In this document: one piece after another, positions 52,536 through 60,536 of the stretch
Layout of the letters: each line of letters opens with the position of its first letter
Position numbering within the stretch: the first letter of the stretch is position 1
Assembly: GCF_003628305.1 (NCBI RefSeq)
Contig: NZ_RBZM01000003.1
Span: 1-64,000, forward strand
Direction of reading: 5' to 3'
From: Cohnella endophytica
GTDB taxonomy: Bacteria > Bacillota > Bacilli > Paenibacillales > Paenibacillaceae
Length of the DNA: 64,000 nucleotides
Notes under the pieces: generated by a model
Databases searched by the model: none
Told to the model about the DNA's origin: nothing
What the model saw: the letters and a program-made list of their open reading frames with translations, nothing else
Translations under genes and position numbers: made by a program

Positions 52536-53582
52536 CTAGATAATTCCCATGTGGTCGAACAATATCGACCCGGTCAGCACGAGCAACGCGATCAGCAAGC
52601 TGAATTTGAGCACGAATTTCTTGCGAAAGACGGCAAGCATCATAAGCGTGTTTTTCAAGTCGAGCATAGGTCCGAATACAAGGAAAGTCAGCAGCGCGGC
52701 GGGAGGAAACATATTATTGAACGAGGAAGCGACGAATGCGTCAGAAGTGGAGCATAGAGACAAAGCGTAAGCGAAGCCCATCATGAACAAATGGGACGAG
52801 AGCTCGTGATCCGCGACAGCCGCGAAAGACGATCGTGAGACTAGAGTCTGCAGAAGCGCGGTGATGAGAGAGCCGAGAATTAGGTACTTCCCCATGTCGA
52901 AAAATTCCTCGGCGGCATGGGCGGGAGTATCGGCTAGCCTTTTGACGATTCCTGAGGATCGAGAATGCCCGTGATGGACATGATCGTGCGCGTGCGGATG
53001 GTGATGCTCGTGCTCATGAGGGGGCTTCTCTTGGCGCTCGGGCTTCAGCGGATCTTTTTTCATGAAAAAGTAGAGGATGAATCCTAACGCGACCGAGACG
53101 CAAAATGCGAGGTAGAAGCGCGAATACGCAAGCTCTTTATGTGTCCGGAAAGCCGCGAAGGTCGCGCCGAACACGATCGGATTAATGATCGGACCGGCTA
53201 CGATATAGATCATTCCTATGTAGGCCGGGAGACCTTTGCGGATGAGCCTGCGTACGATAGGGATCATCCCGCATTCGCAGAGAGGAAGAATAATGCCGAG
53301 CAGAGAGCCGAATAATACGCCCGCAACCGGGTGTTTTGGAGTCAGTTTCCGAATGAGCTTGTCCGACACGAACGATTGAAGAAGCGCGGACACGAGCACG
53401 CCGATCAATAAGAAAGGGAGAGCTTCAAGGATGATGCTAAGGAATAAAATCTTGAAGGTTTGCATTTTAGCGGCATCGAAGTTCCAACGGGACATATCCC
53501 TTCCGAAAAAAACGAGCACGACTAGAATGGCGCACCCTGCCGTCGCGGTCCAATTCGCAAGGCGAATGAATAAGTTGGACAA
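52536..53582 (-). CDS. ycgR: DUF318 family permease (YcgR-like)
   Basis: Membrane permease of 348 residues with about eight segments. Two conserved halves, with PLCECGMIPIVRRL and GPIINPIVF in the first and ALSLCSTSDAFVASSF in the second; Cys residues in both are the likely metal path. A His-rich cytoplasmic loop (about 190-210: HEHEHHHPHAHDHVHHGH) suggests zinc or similar metal. TTG start, RBS AAGGAAG. A Zur-like box lies just upstream. Confidence 0.88.
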   Translation of the reverse strand: MSNLFIRLANWTATAGCAILVVLVFFGRDMSRWNFDAAKMQTFKILFLSIILEALPFLLIGVLVSALLQSFVSDKLIRKLTPKHPVAGVLFGSLLGIILPLCECGMIPIVRRLIRKGLPAYIGMIYIVAGPIINPIVFGATFAAFRTHKELAYSRFYLAFCVSVALGFILYFFMKKDPLKPERQEKPPHEHEHHHPHAHDHVHHGHSRSSGIVKRLADTPAHAAEEFFDMGKYLILGSLITALLQTLVSRSSFAAVADHELSSHLFMMGFAYALSLCSTSDAFVASSFNNMFPPAALLTFLVFGPMLDLKNTLMMLAVFRKKFVLKFSLLIALLVLTGSILFDHMGII

Positions 53583-53602
53583 TCGATCACTTCCTTAGTA
53601 AA

Positions 53603-53617
53603 CGGTAATCATTACGA
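53603..53617. promoter_or_regulatory. candidate Zur box
   Basis: CGGTAATCATTACGA agrees with the Bacillus Zur consensus TCGTAATNATTACGA at 13 of 15 positions and keeps the 7-1-7 symmetry. It lies 21 bases upstream of the permease start. Zinc-dependent repression of the permease/TIGR03943 operon is the natural reading. Confidence 0.7.
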
Positions 53618-53663
53618 TTATCCTAACGTATGCTTGGATATCGGAACTTAAGAACTTCGCGTG

Positions 53664-53691
53664 TTGACAATCCGCGAGCGAGGGGTATAAT
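53664..53691 (+). promoter_or_regulatory. sigma-A promoter of trpS
   Basis: TTGACA, 16-base spacer, TATAAT: both boxes perfect. It transcribes the T-box leader. Confidence 0.88.
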
Positions 53692-53699
53692 GAGTAACT

Positions 53700-53997
53700 A
53701 ATCAAGTATATTCGGCGATGAAGAGAACAAGTACGCTTGGATGGAGCGCTCCCAGAGAGCCGGTGATTGCTGGAAGCCGGTACGCTTGCCTAGCGGAATG
53801 GATCTTGGAGCCGAGAGCGAAACGGCATATCGCGGTCGGAGCGAGCAGCTCGGATTTTCGCGCAAGCCCTATGCTCTCCGACTGTTCCCCGTTAACGGAA
53901 CCGAAGGTATCGCGACCGATGAATGGATCTGAGGCGGCGATGCGAATAAGGGTGGCACCACGGCTTTCTCGTCCCTTGCGGAGAGAGGCTTTTTTTG
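53700..53997 (+). promoter_or_regulatory. T-box riboswitch (Trp) of trpS
   Basis: Untranslated leader with the T-box landmarks: AGAGAGCCGG in the stem I distal part, a GAA-TGG-ATC specifier loop with the Trp codon TGG at 53799-53801, the T-box AAGGGTGGCACCACGG at 53948-53963 and a terminator (53961-53997) ending in seven Ts. Uncharged tRNA-Trp should pair with TGG and, by its CCA end, with the T-box to prevent termination and raise trpS expression. Confidence 0.95.
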
Positions 53998-54032
53998 TGT
54001 TTAAAAAACAGAGGCGAAGGGGTTAAACGACT

Positions 54033-55028
54033 ATGGCAAAACAACGCGTATTATCCGGTATTCAACCGAGCGGCAAGCTCACATTAGGCAATTACATCGG
54101 CGCGATGAAAAATTTCGTAGCCTTGCAACACGAACACGAATGCTTCTTCATGGTAGTCGATCTTCATGCGATTACCGTACCGCAGGAACCGGCCGCGCTG
54201 CGCGAACAGAGCGAAGCCGTAGCCGCCTTGTTCGTGGCCGCGGGACTGGATCCGGCGCAGGCTTCGATCTTCATGCAATCCCATGTCCCGGAGCATGCCG
54301 AGCTAGGCTGGTTGCTAACGACGATGACATATATGGGCGAACTGGAGCGAATGACGCAATTCAAAGACAAATCCGAGGGCAAGGATGCGGTGGGAGCGGG
54401 CCTGTTAGTCTATCCTTCGCTCATGGCCGCCGACATTTTGCTCTATAACGCGAATCTCGTTCCGGTCGGAGACGATCAGAAACAACATCTGGAGCTAACG
54501 CGCGATCTGGCCGGACGCTTCAACTACCGTTACGGCGAGACGTTCGTCATCCCGGAACCCTTCATCCCGAAAGTCGGCGCGCGCATTATGTCCCTTGAGG
54601 ACGGCACGAAAAAAATGAGCAAGAGCAGTCCGAATGCGGGCAGCTTCATTACGCTGCTGGATACGCCGGACGAAATCCGCAAAAAAATATCCCGGGCCAA
54701 AACGGACTTGGGCCGGGAAATCGTATACGACGTTCAAAACAAGCCGGAGGTTAGCAATCTGATGACGATCTTCGCGCAATGCTCGGGTCAGACGATCGAG
54801 CAAGTGCAAGCCGCTTACGACGGTCTAGGCTACGGTGCTTTCAAGAAGGACTTGGCGGAAGTCGTCGTTCAATCGCTCGAACCTTTGCAAAGCAAATACG
54901 AGGACATTCGCGCTTCCGGAGAAATCCATCGGATTCTCGCCGAAGGAGCGGAACGCGCTTCCGCGGTCGCAGAGGTAACTTTACGCTCCGCGAAGGACGC
55001 TATGGGCTTCCTGCCGAGAAAACGTTAA
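54033..55028 (+). CDS. trpS: tryptophanyl-tRNA synthetase
   Basis: Class I aminoacyl-tRNA synthetase of 331 residues. HIGH-type motif PSGKLTLGNYIG at 12-23 and KMSKS at about 194-198. Controlled by the T-box leader. The stop overlaps the end of a convergent small gene. Confidence 0.97.
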   Translation: MAKQRVLSGIQPSGKLTLGNYIGAMKNFVALQHEHECFFMVVDLHAITVPQEPAALREQSEAVAALFVAAGLDPAQASIFMQSHVPEHAELGWLLTTMTYMGELERMTQFKDKSEGKDAVGAGLLVYPSLMAADILLYNANLVPVGDDQKQHLELTRDLAGRFNYRYGETFVIPEPFIPKVGARIMSLEDGTKKMSKSSPNAGSFITLLDTPDEIRKKISRAKTDLGREIVYDVQNKPEVSNLMTIFAQCSGQTIEQVQAAYDGLGYGAFKKDLAEVVVQSLEPLQSKYEDIRASGEIHRILAEGAERASAVAEVTLRSAKDAMGFLPRKR

Positions 55029-55198
55029 GGTAATTTTTTCCGCAAACGAGCTTTGACGACGAAGCCGCTTCCCGTCGTAACGAGCGCCAATACGGCAAAG
55101 AGCAGCGTCAACCATCCATTGTGGCTGATCGAGAAAGCGGTCGCGAGCAAGAAAATAATCGAGACGACCGCGAAAAAAAGAGACAATGGTTTACTCAT
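55025..55198 (-). CDS. ylaF: DUF5325 family small membrane protein (YlaF-like)
   Basis: Protein of 57 residues with two membrane segments and a basic tail (KARLRKKLP). ATG at 55198 with GAGGTG upstream. Matches the layout of Bacillus YlaF; function unknown. Converges on trpS, sharing a few bases. Confidence 0.75.
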   Translation of the reverse strand: MSKPLSLFFAVVSIIFLLATAFSISHNGWLTLLFAVLALVTTGSGFVVKARLRKKLP

Positions 55199-55210
55199 GA
55201 CATTCACCTC

Positions 55211-55239
55211 GCATATTTTCCTTCGTATCTAGCATACTA
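55211..55239 (+). promoter_or_regulatory. sigma-G promoter of SASP gene 2
   Basis: GCATA, 17-base spacer, CATACTA, the same geometry as for SASP gene 1. It overlaps the upstream region of the divergent ylaF-like gene. Confidence 0.75.
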
Positions 55240-55288
55240 AGTTGGCAAGCTTGCAAACCAATCATCTAGGCGAAGGGAGAATTTAATC

Positions 55289-55492
55289 ATGGCATCAAGT
55301 AACCAACTCGTAGTGCCTCAAGCCAAAGCAGCTTTACAAAGTATGAAAGTTGAAGCCGCTCAATCCTTAGGTGTGCAAATTCCTGCGGATGGATACTACG
55401 GCAATGTAACTTCCCGCGATGCAGGTTCTCTTGGCGGTTATATCACCAAGAAACTCGTCCAAATTGCCGAGCAACAACTTTCCGGTCGCTAA
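55289..55492 (+). CDS. alpha/beta-type small acid-soluble spore protein 2
   Basis: Spore DNA-binding protein of 67 residues with VPQAKAALQSMKVEAAQSLG and SRDAGSLGGYITKKLV. RBS GAAGGGAG. Paralogue of the SASP at 51338; the two diverge by many substitutions, so both are old. Confidence 0.95.
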   Translation: MASSNQLVVPQAKAALQSMKVEAAQSLGVQIPADGYYGNVTSRDAGSLGGYITKKLVQIAEQQLSGR

Positions 55493-55511
55493 GGACGAGA
55501 GTCCGGCACCG

Positions 55512-55542
55512 AAAGCCCGAGGAGAACCCTCGGGCTTTTCCT
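55512..55542 (+). terminator. terminator of SASP gene 2
   Basis: AAAGCCCGAGG-AGAAC-CCTCGGGCTTTT. Confidence 0.9.
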
Positions 55543-55616
55543 ATTGTGCTCGCATGTAGGGCATACGTCAAGCGGGAAGCACCTATCCGAAGGACGGTTC
55601 TTCCCGCTTTTTGCGC

Positions 55617-56600
55617 TCAGTACGTATTCATTCGAAGTCTTTTCTCCAGTCGCTCGTCGCTGAGCCATCCGACGTACGATTGCAATGGCTTGTAAGACAA
55701 ATCCATCAATACGACGGCCACGAAAGGATACTGTCTTCTGTAACGGTAACGGACATCGACCCACCTTACTTCGTAACCCCAGCTTTGGGTTTTCACGTGT
55801 CCGCAAGGGAAGGCGGTTACGCTTAGGAAGGCCTGTACGTCCTGATGTTGTTTCGAAGCCTCCAACGCGGGATGCTCATCGCATTTCAGTACGTCGTGCC
55901 ACTTCATGCGGCCATGATCCCACTCGCCGATTCCGAACGTGCAATCCGCCGACGTTCTGACGATGTTCCAACGGTATAACGAGATCGTAGGCAATAGAGT
56001 GTACTTGTCGTCGTCACGGAACCCCGGATCTTTAGCTGGGATACTGCGGGTCAGTCTTCGGTGAACAAGAGTTCTCCAGCCATAATAGATGCCTAGCAGA
56101 ATGTAGAGAACGGGGAAAACGACTTGCGGTGCGGCGATTCCCGACACCCAGAGCAGTATAGCGATCAGATGGGTGGAGAAAATAAACGGGTCGAAAATGT
56201 GAATGATATTCCAAGCTACCCATTGCTTGCTAACCGGACGAAAAGCTTGCGTCCCGTAAGAATTGAACAAATCCGCGAACACGTGAACGATGACCGCGAG
56301 CAGTACCCACAAGCCGATGTGAACCCACGGGACGCTTCGGAAGACGAGCGACACGGCGGTCGTTATCAATGCCGCCCATCCGACGATGGCTGGAAACGAG
56401 TGAGACAATCCTCGATGGTTTTTGATATAATCTGCATTGCTCTTGAATCGGAGCAAGCCGTCCAAGTCCGGGGCGTTAGAGCCTGCGACGGTGCCGATCA
56501 ACACGGCGACGGGACCGTAGGCGTGAGAAGAGATCGCGGGATCGATCATGGCTAAGCCGCCTAACCCCAAGCCGAACACGAAATGCGTGCCGGTGTCCAT
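55617..56600 (-). CDS. membrane-bound metal-dependent hydrolase (YfhP/YdjM type)
   Basis: Protein of 327 residues. The family's His/Asp set is in the N-terminal half (MDTGTHFVFG, GSNAPDLDGLL, HRGLSHSFP, HVFADLFNSYGT), around four to five membrane segments; the C-terminal part is soluble. Relatives are Bacillus YfhP and LexA-regulated YdjM. Substrate unknown. ATG with GGAGG (AGGAGGCTG) upstream. Confidence 0.88.
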   Translation of the reverse strand: MDTGTHFVFGLGLGGLAMIDPAISSHAYGPVAVLIGTVAGSNAPDLDGLLRFKSNADYIKNHRGLSHSFPAIVGWAALITTAVSLVFRSVPWVHIGLWVLLAVIVHVFADLFNSYGTQAFRPVSKQWVAWNIIHIFDPFIFSTHLIAILLWVSGIAAPQVVFPVLYILLGIYYGWRTLVHRRLTRSIPAKDPGFRDDDKYTLLPTISLYRWNIVRTSADCTFGIGEWDHGRMKWHDVLKCDEHPALEASKQHQDVQAFLSVTAFPCGHVKTQSWGYEVRWVDVRYRYRRQYPFVAVVLMDLSYKPLQSYVGWLSDERLEKRLRMNTY

Positions 56601-56672
56601 ACTTTCAGCCTCCTTCTTGATTCAGTATGGACGTCTTGCCGATAAAATATGAAGGAAAGGAATTGACGCGAA

Positions 56673-56957
56673 GTGCTATTGTTCTGCGAATATGTGATTT
56701 CCGACATGCATCGGGTAGCGTTCTCCGAGTGGAGAACAGCTCATGCGGCTCGCTGGCGGGACGCCGAATTGTTGGAGAATACGTCGCAACCGGGCGTATT
56801 CGTCGAAATACGAAGGCCCTCCTCCGCCGAGGAAGCGGCGCGAATGGAAAAAGAACGCCGGGAAGGGCGTTCTTGGGAAGAGATGGAGCAATGGGTCAAA
56901 GGCGGCCGTGAAGGCGTTCGGATCTGGCTATTTCGCCCCGTAGAGCTTAACGGGTAG
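56673..56957 (+). CDS. small protein, possibly of ferredoxin-like fold, function unknown
   Basis: Protein of 94 residues, GTG start. It begins with a strand (LLFCEYVISD) followed by a helix (EWRTAHAARWRDAEL) and a strand (GVFVEIRR), resembling dimeric alpha-beta barrel proteins; a charged helix follows. The GAAGGAAAGG upstream is rather far. The end overlaps gerQ by 11 bases. Two other frames are open here, but this one has the best protein-like composition. Confidence 0.5.
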   Translation: MLLFCEYVISDMHRVAFSEWRTAHAARWRDAELLENTSQPGVFVEIRRPSSAEEAARMEKERREGRSWEEMEQWVKGGREGVRIWLFRPVELNG

Positions 56958-57438
56958 GCATCGATCCGAACGGAAGCGTATAGTTGATCGGTTCGTCGAA
57001 CGTAATGTAATCCAGATTCAGCATGAGCAGCAAATAGCGTTTGCCCGTTACCGGATCGCTGATGATAATGTGGTCGCGTCCCGCCGCTTCGAGTACGCCT
57101 TTGAAAATTTTGGCGTTCCATTCGGAATTGTTCTCGTAAGTCATGTATAAGGTAGCTACTTTGCCTAAGTTCATGCGGAGAATGTTCTCTACATAAGATT
57201 CTTCCGTAGGAACGGCAGGAAGCACGGTTCCGCCCGGGGTGATCGGCATGCCGTTCGTAACCGGAGGCGGGGTCATCGCTCCTTGCACCATGCCCATATT
57301 CGACATCGGCACCATTCCGCTCATCGGCATGCTGCTCATCGGCATGCTGCTCATCGGCATGTTGCTCATCGGCATGTTGTTCACGGGCATCACTTGGTTT
57401 TGCGCGTAGCCGTTCCATGGCATTTTGTTGTTCAACAT
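56947..57438 (-). CDS. gerQ: spore coat protein GerQ
   Basis: Inner-coat protein of 163 residues needed for CwlJ function in germination; in Bacillus it is cross-linked by transglutaminase. The C-terminal domain is very conserved (YVENILRMNLGKVATLYMTY, NAKIFKGVLEAAGRDHIIIS). The N-terminal 55 residues consist of Met/Pro/Ser/Asn repeats of the type MPMSSMPMS, encoded by 15-base units. TTAGGAGG before ATG. Downstream of cwlJ, 19 bases apart. Confidence 0.93.
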   Translation of the reverse strand: MLNNKMPWNGYAQNQVMPVNNMPMSNMPMSSMPMSSMPMSGMVPMSNMGMVQGAMTPPPVTNGMPITPGGTVLPAVPTEESYVENILRMNLGKVATLYMTYENNSEWNAKIFKGVLEAAGRDHIIISDPVTGKRYLLLMLNLDYITFDEPINYTLPFGSMPTR

Positions 57439-57457
57439 CGTAAAAGCCTCCTAATGA

Positions 57458-57880
57458 TTAATAAACTCTCGGACAGTCTTCCGGCGTCGGGGCGAAGAAA
57501 CAATGCAATTTGTATCTGCCGATATTCGCTTGATCGTACCAAGTGTCCGGGCAGCCGCCGGCAGGACGGAAATACCATAAGGCATTTGAAGCCGGCCATT
57601 GGCGCTCGCCGTTAATCGCTCGTTGGGCAAGCCGGATGTCCTTGTCGCGGGCTCTCTGATAGAAATAAGACTTCTGCACCGCTTCGAAGCCTCCCGGGGA
57701 TTGATACACCATGTCGTTCATGTTGCGAATATTCTTAAAATCCATGCAGTTGCCCAGTATGCGATTGACGCCGACGTTGCCGACCATCAGCATGCCTAGC
57801 TCGCCTTCGCCCTCGGCTTCGGCGCGCATAAGGCGGGCTAGCGTTCTGACGTCTTCGCTATTTGTCTTAACAACGGCCAA
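57458..57880 (-). CDS. cwlJ: cell wall hydrolase CwlJ
   Basis: Spore cortex-lytic enzyme of 140 residues, Hydrolase_2 (SleB-type) family, acting during calcium-dipicolinate germination. ARLMRAEAEGEGELGMLMVGNVG holds the presumed catalytic Glu; PGGFEAVQ and ALWYFRP follow. No signal peptide, as in Bacillus CwlJ. TTG at 57880 (GGTGGA six bases upstream) reproduces the usual N-terminus. Pair with gerQ. Confidence 0.93.
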   Translation of the reverse strand: MAVVKTNSEDVRTLARLMRAEAEGEGELGMLMVGNVGVNRILGNCMDFKNIRNMNDMVYQSPGGFEAVQKSYFYQRARDKDIRLAQRAINGERQWPASNALWYFRPAGGCPDTWYDQANIGRYKLHCFFAPTPEDCPRVY

Positions 57881-57950
57881 TTCGCATCCACCCTTCATGA
57901 ATCAAGTCGCCCAAGCTAATCGCTTCCGCATTAGGCGATTGTCGCAATAC

Positions 57951-57980
57951 AGTGTATTTAGGCGACCCGCAATGTGTGAC
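57951..57980 (-). promoter_or_regulatory. possible sigma-E promoter of cwlJ-gerQ
   Basis: On the minus strand GTCACACA (57980-57973), 14-base spacer, AATACACT (57958-57951), resembling the mother-cell sigma-E boxes; about 70 bases before cwlJ. The rest of 57899-58139 has no gene; the right part must hold the ctaB promoter, not identified. Confidence 0.4.
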
Positions 57981-58139
57981 TCGGATCGGAACCGATTTTG
58001 CCCCTAGTTCGCACCTTGTTCACATGTGGTGGCGATTTGATGAACTCGGAAGAGCGAACATTGTCATTGCTTGAAGATTTGCGGTATCATTGAACAAACG
58101 TCAGGTTATGCGGCTTTACTTGCATAAAGGAGGAACTCC

Positions 58140-59000
58140 GTGCTTAAAGATCTTGTGGCTTTAACCAAGCCACGCATTATTCGCTTGAACTTGATTGCGG
58201 CTTTCGGCGGTTATTGGGTCGCTTCCAAATGGGACCATATTTTCAGTTGGACATTGCTATGGATGCTTGTCGGCTCCGCTTTGACGATGGCTTCCTCATG
58301 CGTTTTCAATAATTATCTCGACCGCGAGCTCGATATGAAAATGGCCCGTACGCGCGATCGCGCGTTACCGCAGAACCGAATGACGCCCGGATTCGTTCTG
58401 GGCTACGGCATCATTCTGGGCATTACTGGACTCGTCGTGTTGTTCGCGCTCGTGAACCCGCTGTCCGGCTGGCTAGGTTTGCTCGGAATGTTCGTATACG
58501 TCGTCGTGTATACGATGTGGCTTAAACGCAGTTCGACTTGGAGCACTTCGATCGGAGGCATCTCCGGCGCTATGCCACCGGTAATCGGCTATTGCGCGGT
58601 TACGAACAATGTGGATGCGGGCGCGTGGATCTTGTTCGCCCTGCTGTTCCTGTGGCAGCCTGCGCATTTCTGGTCGCTTGCAATCAGGCGGAAAGAAGAA
58701 TACCGTGCGGCGGGGTTCCCGCTATTGCCGGTAGTCAAAGGCGTTACTCGTACCAAATGGCAAATGCTTCCTTACATCGTGTTGCTCATACCGGCCTCGG
58801 TCTTGATGTACAGCTACGGCTATGTAGGCATTTATTTCCTGATCTTATCGGTCGGCATCGCGGTCGTATGGTTCGTTCATGCGATATCGGGCCTCCGCGC
58901 CAAGGATGATGAGAAATGGGCAAAGGCCGATTTCATGATCTCGATTAATTATTTGATGATTATGTTTCTTGCAATGATCTTGGATACGAACGGGGTGTAA
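58140..59000 (+). CDS. ctaB: protohaem IX farnesyltransferase (haem O synthase)
   Basis: UbiA-family membrane prenyltransferase of 286 residues, making haem O for haem-copper oxidases. Nine hydrophobic segments; the Asp-rich NNYLDRELDMKMARTRDRAL motif at about 60-79. GTG start with AGGAGG. Four bases before the SCO gene, so both serve cytochrome oxidase assembly. ctaA and oxidase genes are not in the window. Confidence 0.95.
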   Translation: MLKDLVALTKPRIIRLNLIAAFGGYWVASKWDHIFSWTLLWMLVGSALTMASSCVFNNYLDRELDMKMARTRDRALPQNRMTPGFVLGYGIILGITGLVVLFALVNPLSGWLGLLGMFVYVVVYTMWLKRSSTWSTSIGGISGAMPPVIGYCAVTNNVDAGAWILFALLFLWQPAHFWSLAIRRKEEYRAAGFPLLPVVKGVTRTKWQMLPYIVLLIPASVLMYSYGYVGIYFLILSVGIAVVWFVHAISGLRAKDDEKWAKADFMISINYLMIMFLAMILDTNGV

Positions 59001-59003
59001 GAA

Positions 59004-59720
59004 GTGGTCGACGAACCTAAAATCGAAGGGGATCCGACGCAAGCAACGGAACCGGAAGGCTCTACCGTCTTCGCCGAGCCGATCAAGCAACAGAAAACCT
59101 GGCTCCAACGCTACGGCTTTTCTCTAATCGTTCTCGGTTTGTGCATCGTGATGGGGTATTATATTTTAGCGCAGCAAAACGGCAAAAAGTCGGATAATCT
59201 CCCCGTACAGAAGGCCGGGACGGAGTTTTCCTACTCCGATACGGACGGGAATAACGTGACTCTAAGCAACACCAACGGCAAAGTAAGGCTGCTATACTTC
59301 TTCTTCGCGACATGCCCGGACGTATGTCCGCCGACGACCGCTTTAATGTCGATGGTTCAGGATCAGTTGAAGGAAGACGGCGTGTTCGGGAACAAAGTAG
59401 AGTTTTTGTCGGTAACGATCGATCCGGACCACGATTCGGTGGAATCGCTTAAGAAATACGCGGATACTTTCGACGCGGACCCGGCTGGCTGGAAGTTCTT
59501 GCGGGGAGACGATCAGCAGGCGATCGCGGATTTGGCCGACAAGTACGATATTCTGGTCGGGAAAGACAAGGACGGCAACTTCTTCCACATGAACCTGATC
59601 GTATTGCTGGACAAGGACGGCAACGTGCGCGATTGGATTTCGGCGAACGATTATATCGAACAGGGCGAGAACAACTTAACCCCTCAGGATATGGCGAAAA
59701 AAATCAAAAGCTTGTTATAA
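59004..59720 (+). CDS. SCO1/SenC family copper chaperone
   Basis: Membrane-anchored thioredoxin-fold protein of 238 residues that loads copper into the CuA site of cytochrome oxidase. One membrane segment (about 36-54); copper ligands Cys104 and Cys108 (CPDVC) and His195 (FFHMN). An acidic 30-residue N-terminal tail precedes the membrane anchor. GTG start. Confidence 0.93.
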   Translation: MVDEPKIEGDPTQATEPEGSTVFAEPIKQQKTWLQRYGFSLIVLGLCIVMGYYILAQQNGKKSDNLPVQKAGTEFSYSDTDGNNVTLSNTNGKVRLLYFFFATCPDVCPPTTALMSMVQDQLKEDGVFGNKVEFLSVTIDPDHDSVESLKKYADTFDADPAGWKFLRGDDQQAIADLADKYDILVGKDKDGNFFHMNLIVLLDKDGNVRDWISANDYIEQGENNLTPQDMAKKIKSLL

Positions 59721-59770
59721 AATAAAACAGCGCGCTCCGGAAAATAGAGGGAGCGCGCTGTTTTATTCAT
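59721..59770. terminator. bidirectional terminator after the SCO gene
   Basis: AAAACAGCGCGCTCC pairs with GGAGCGCGCTGTTTT around a short loop, flanked by A and T runs. Confidence 0.93.
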
Positions 59771-59783
59771 TAAACGAAGCCAA

Positions 59784-60140
59784 TCAAACGTCCCAAGCGG
59801 GAGGAGGCTCCGGGTACAGGATATATTCCTCCAAACCGGCTTTCTCCAGTTGTTGGATTAAATATTCCTCGGGCGTACCCTCTACGCCGCTGTAACCTCT
59901 CCTTGTGTAAATATGCTCGGCGTCGGGAAAGACGTCTCTGAGCATGCCGCGGATTCGGCGTCCTGAAGAATCCGGATCGGTGAATAAGTACACTTGACGT
60001 TCCCCGACGGCTTTGCGCAATGCTTCGATTCGGCTCGTGCTCAGCGTCCCGAACGTGCAATGGACGGGAACTTCCGATGACAGGACTCGGGATAGCCGGC
60101 TTTTATCGTTCTTTCCTTCGACGATGATGGCGATTTCCAT
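59784..60140 (-). CDS. small Toprim domain protein
   Basis: Protein of 118 residues consisting of a single Toprim domain: IVEGKNDKSRL with the catalytic Glu and TDPDSSGRRIR with the DxD metal site. Similar to the N-terminal half of RNase M5 and small primase-like proteins; the M5 C-terminal half is absent. It could be a nuclease or nicking-type enzyme acting on structured RNA or DNA. RBS-like GGGGGA before ATG. Confidence 0.85.
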   Translation of the reverse strand: MEIAIIVEGKNDKSRLSRVLSSEVPVHCTFGTLSTSRIEALRKAVGERQVYLFTDPDSSGRRIRGMLRDVFPDAEHIYTRRGYSGVEGTPEEYLIQQLEKAGLEEYILYPEPPPAWDV

Positions 60141-60327
60141 TCGTTTGATCCCCCGGTACGATGATTGAACCCGATTGCGCGTTCATTCGTTTATTTATTG
60201 TACCACCGTTGTCCGGCATTGTTGCGGGGACTTGTCCTGCGCGATCGAAGGAAAAAAGGGATCGGAGGGTCGTATCCGAATAGAGAGGCCCTCCCTTCCG
60301 CGCACCGGGCTTCCGGATTTAGCCCGG

Positions 60328-60429
60328 TTAGCCGGCGCGCAATACCATAACGAGCAAGATGAACAGTACGAGAACGATAGTGGATGTCACTCCGCTACCT
60401 TGGCCGTGTCCGCCTGCGAATTGGGACAT
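60328..60429 (-). CDS. YjcZ-like small sporulation protein
   Basis: Protein of 33 residues: a Gly/Ser/His-rich head (SQFAGGHGQGSGV), a hydrophobic span (TIVLVLFILLVMVL) and a basic end. Start ATG at 60429 with AAGGAAGTG upstream, stop TAA at 60328. This head-plus-anchor layout is that of the YjcZ/YtrI-like tiny proteins of Bacilli linked to spores. The remaining gaps, 60141-60327 and 60430-60536, show nothing else. Confidence 0.7.
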   Translation of the reverse strand: MSQFAGGHGQGSGVTSTIVLVLFILLVMVLRAG

Positions 60430-60536
60430 GGGAATCACTTCCTTCCGGGTGGGTGAAGTTATCCTGCATTGTATGCCCAATTATTCGCCTCGAAGTGTGC
60501 GAATACCCAGAAGCCGACGGAATACTTAGGCAAACG

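Noticed and set aside
53718..54026. Open frames of about 60-100 codons in front of trpS
   Set aside because: They overlap the T-box leader and its terminator, which account for the sequence.
57300..57410. Direct repeats as a possible mobile-element end or iteron origin
   Set aside because: They are in-frame coding repeats of the GerQ head; no replication or transposase gene is near.
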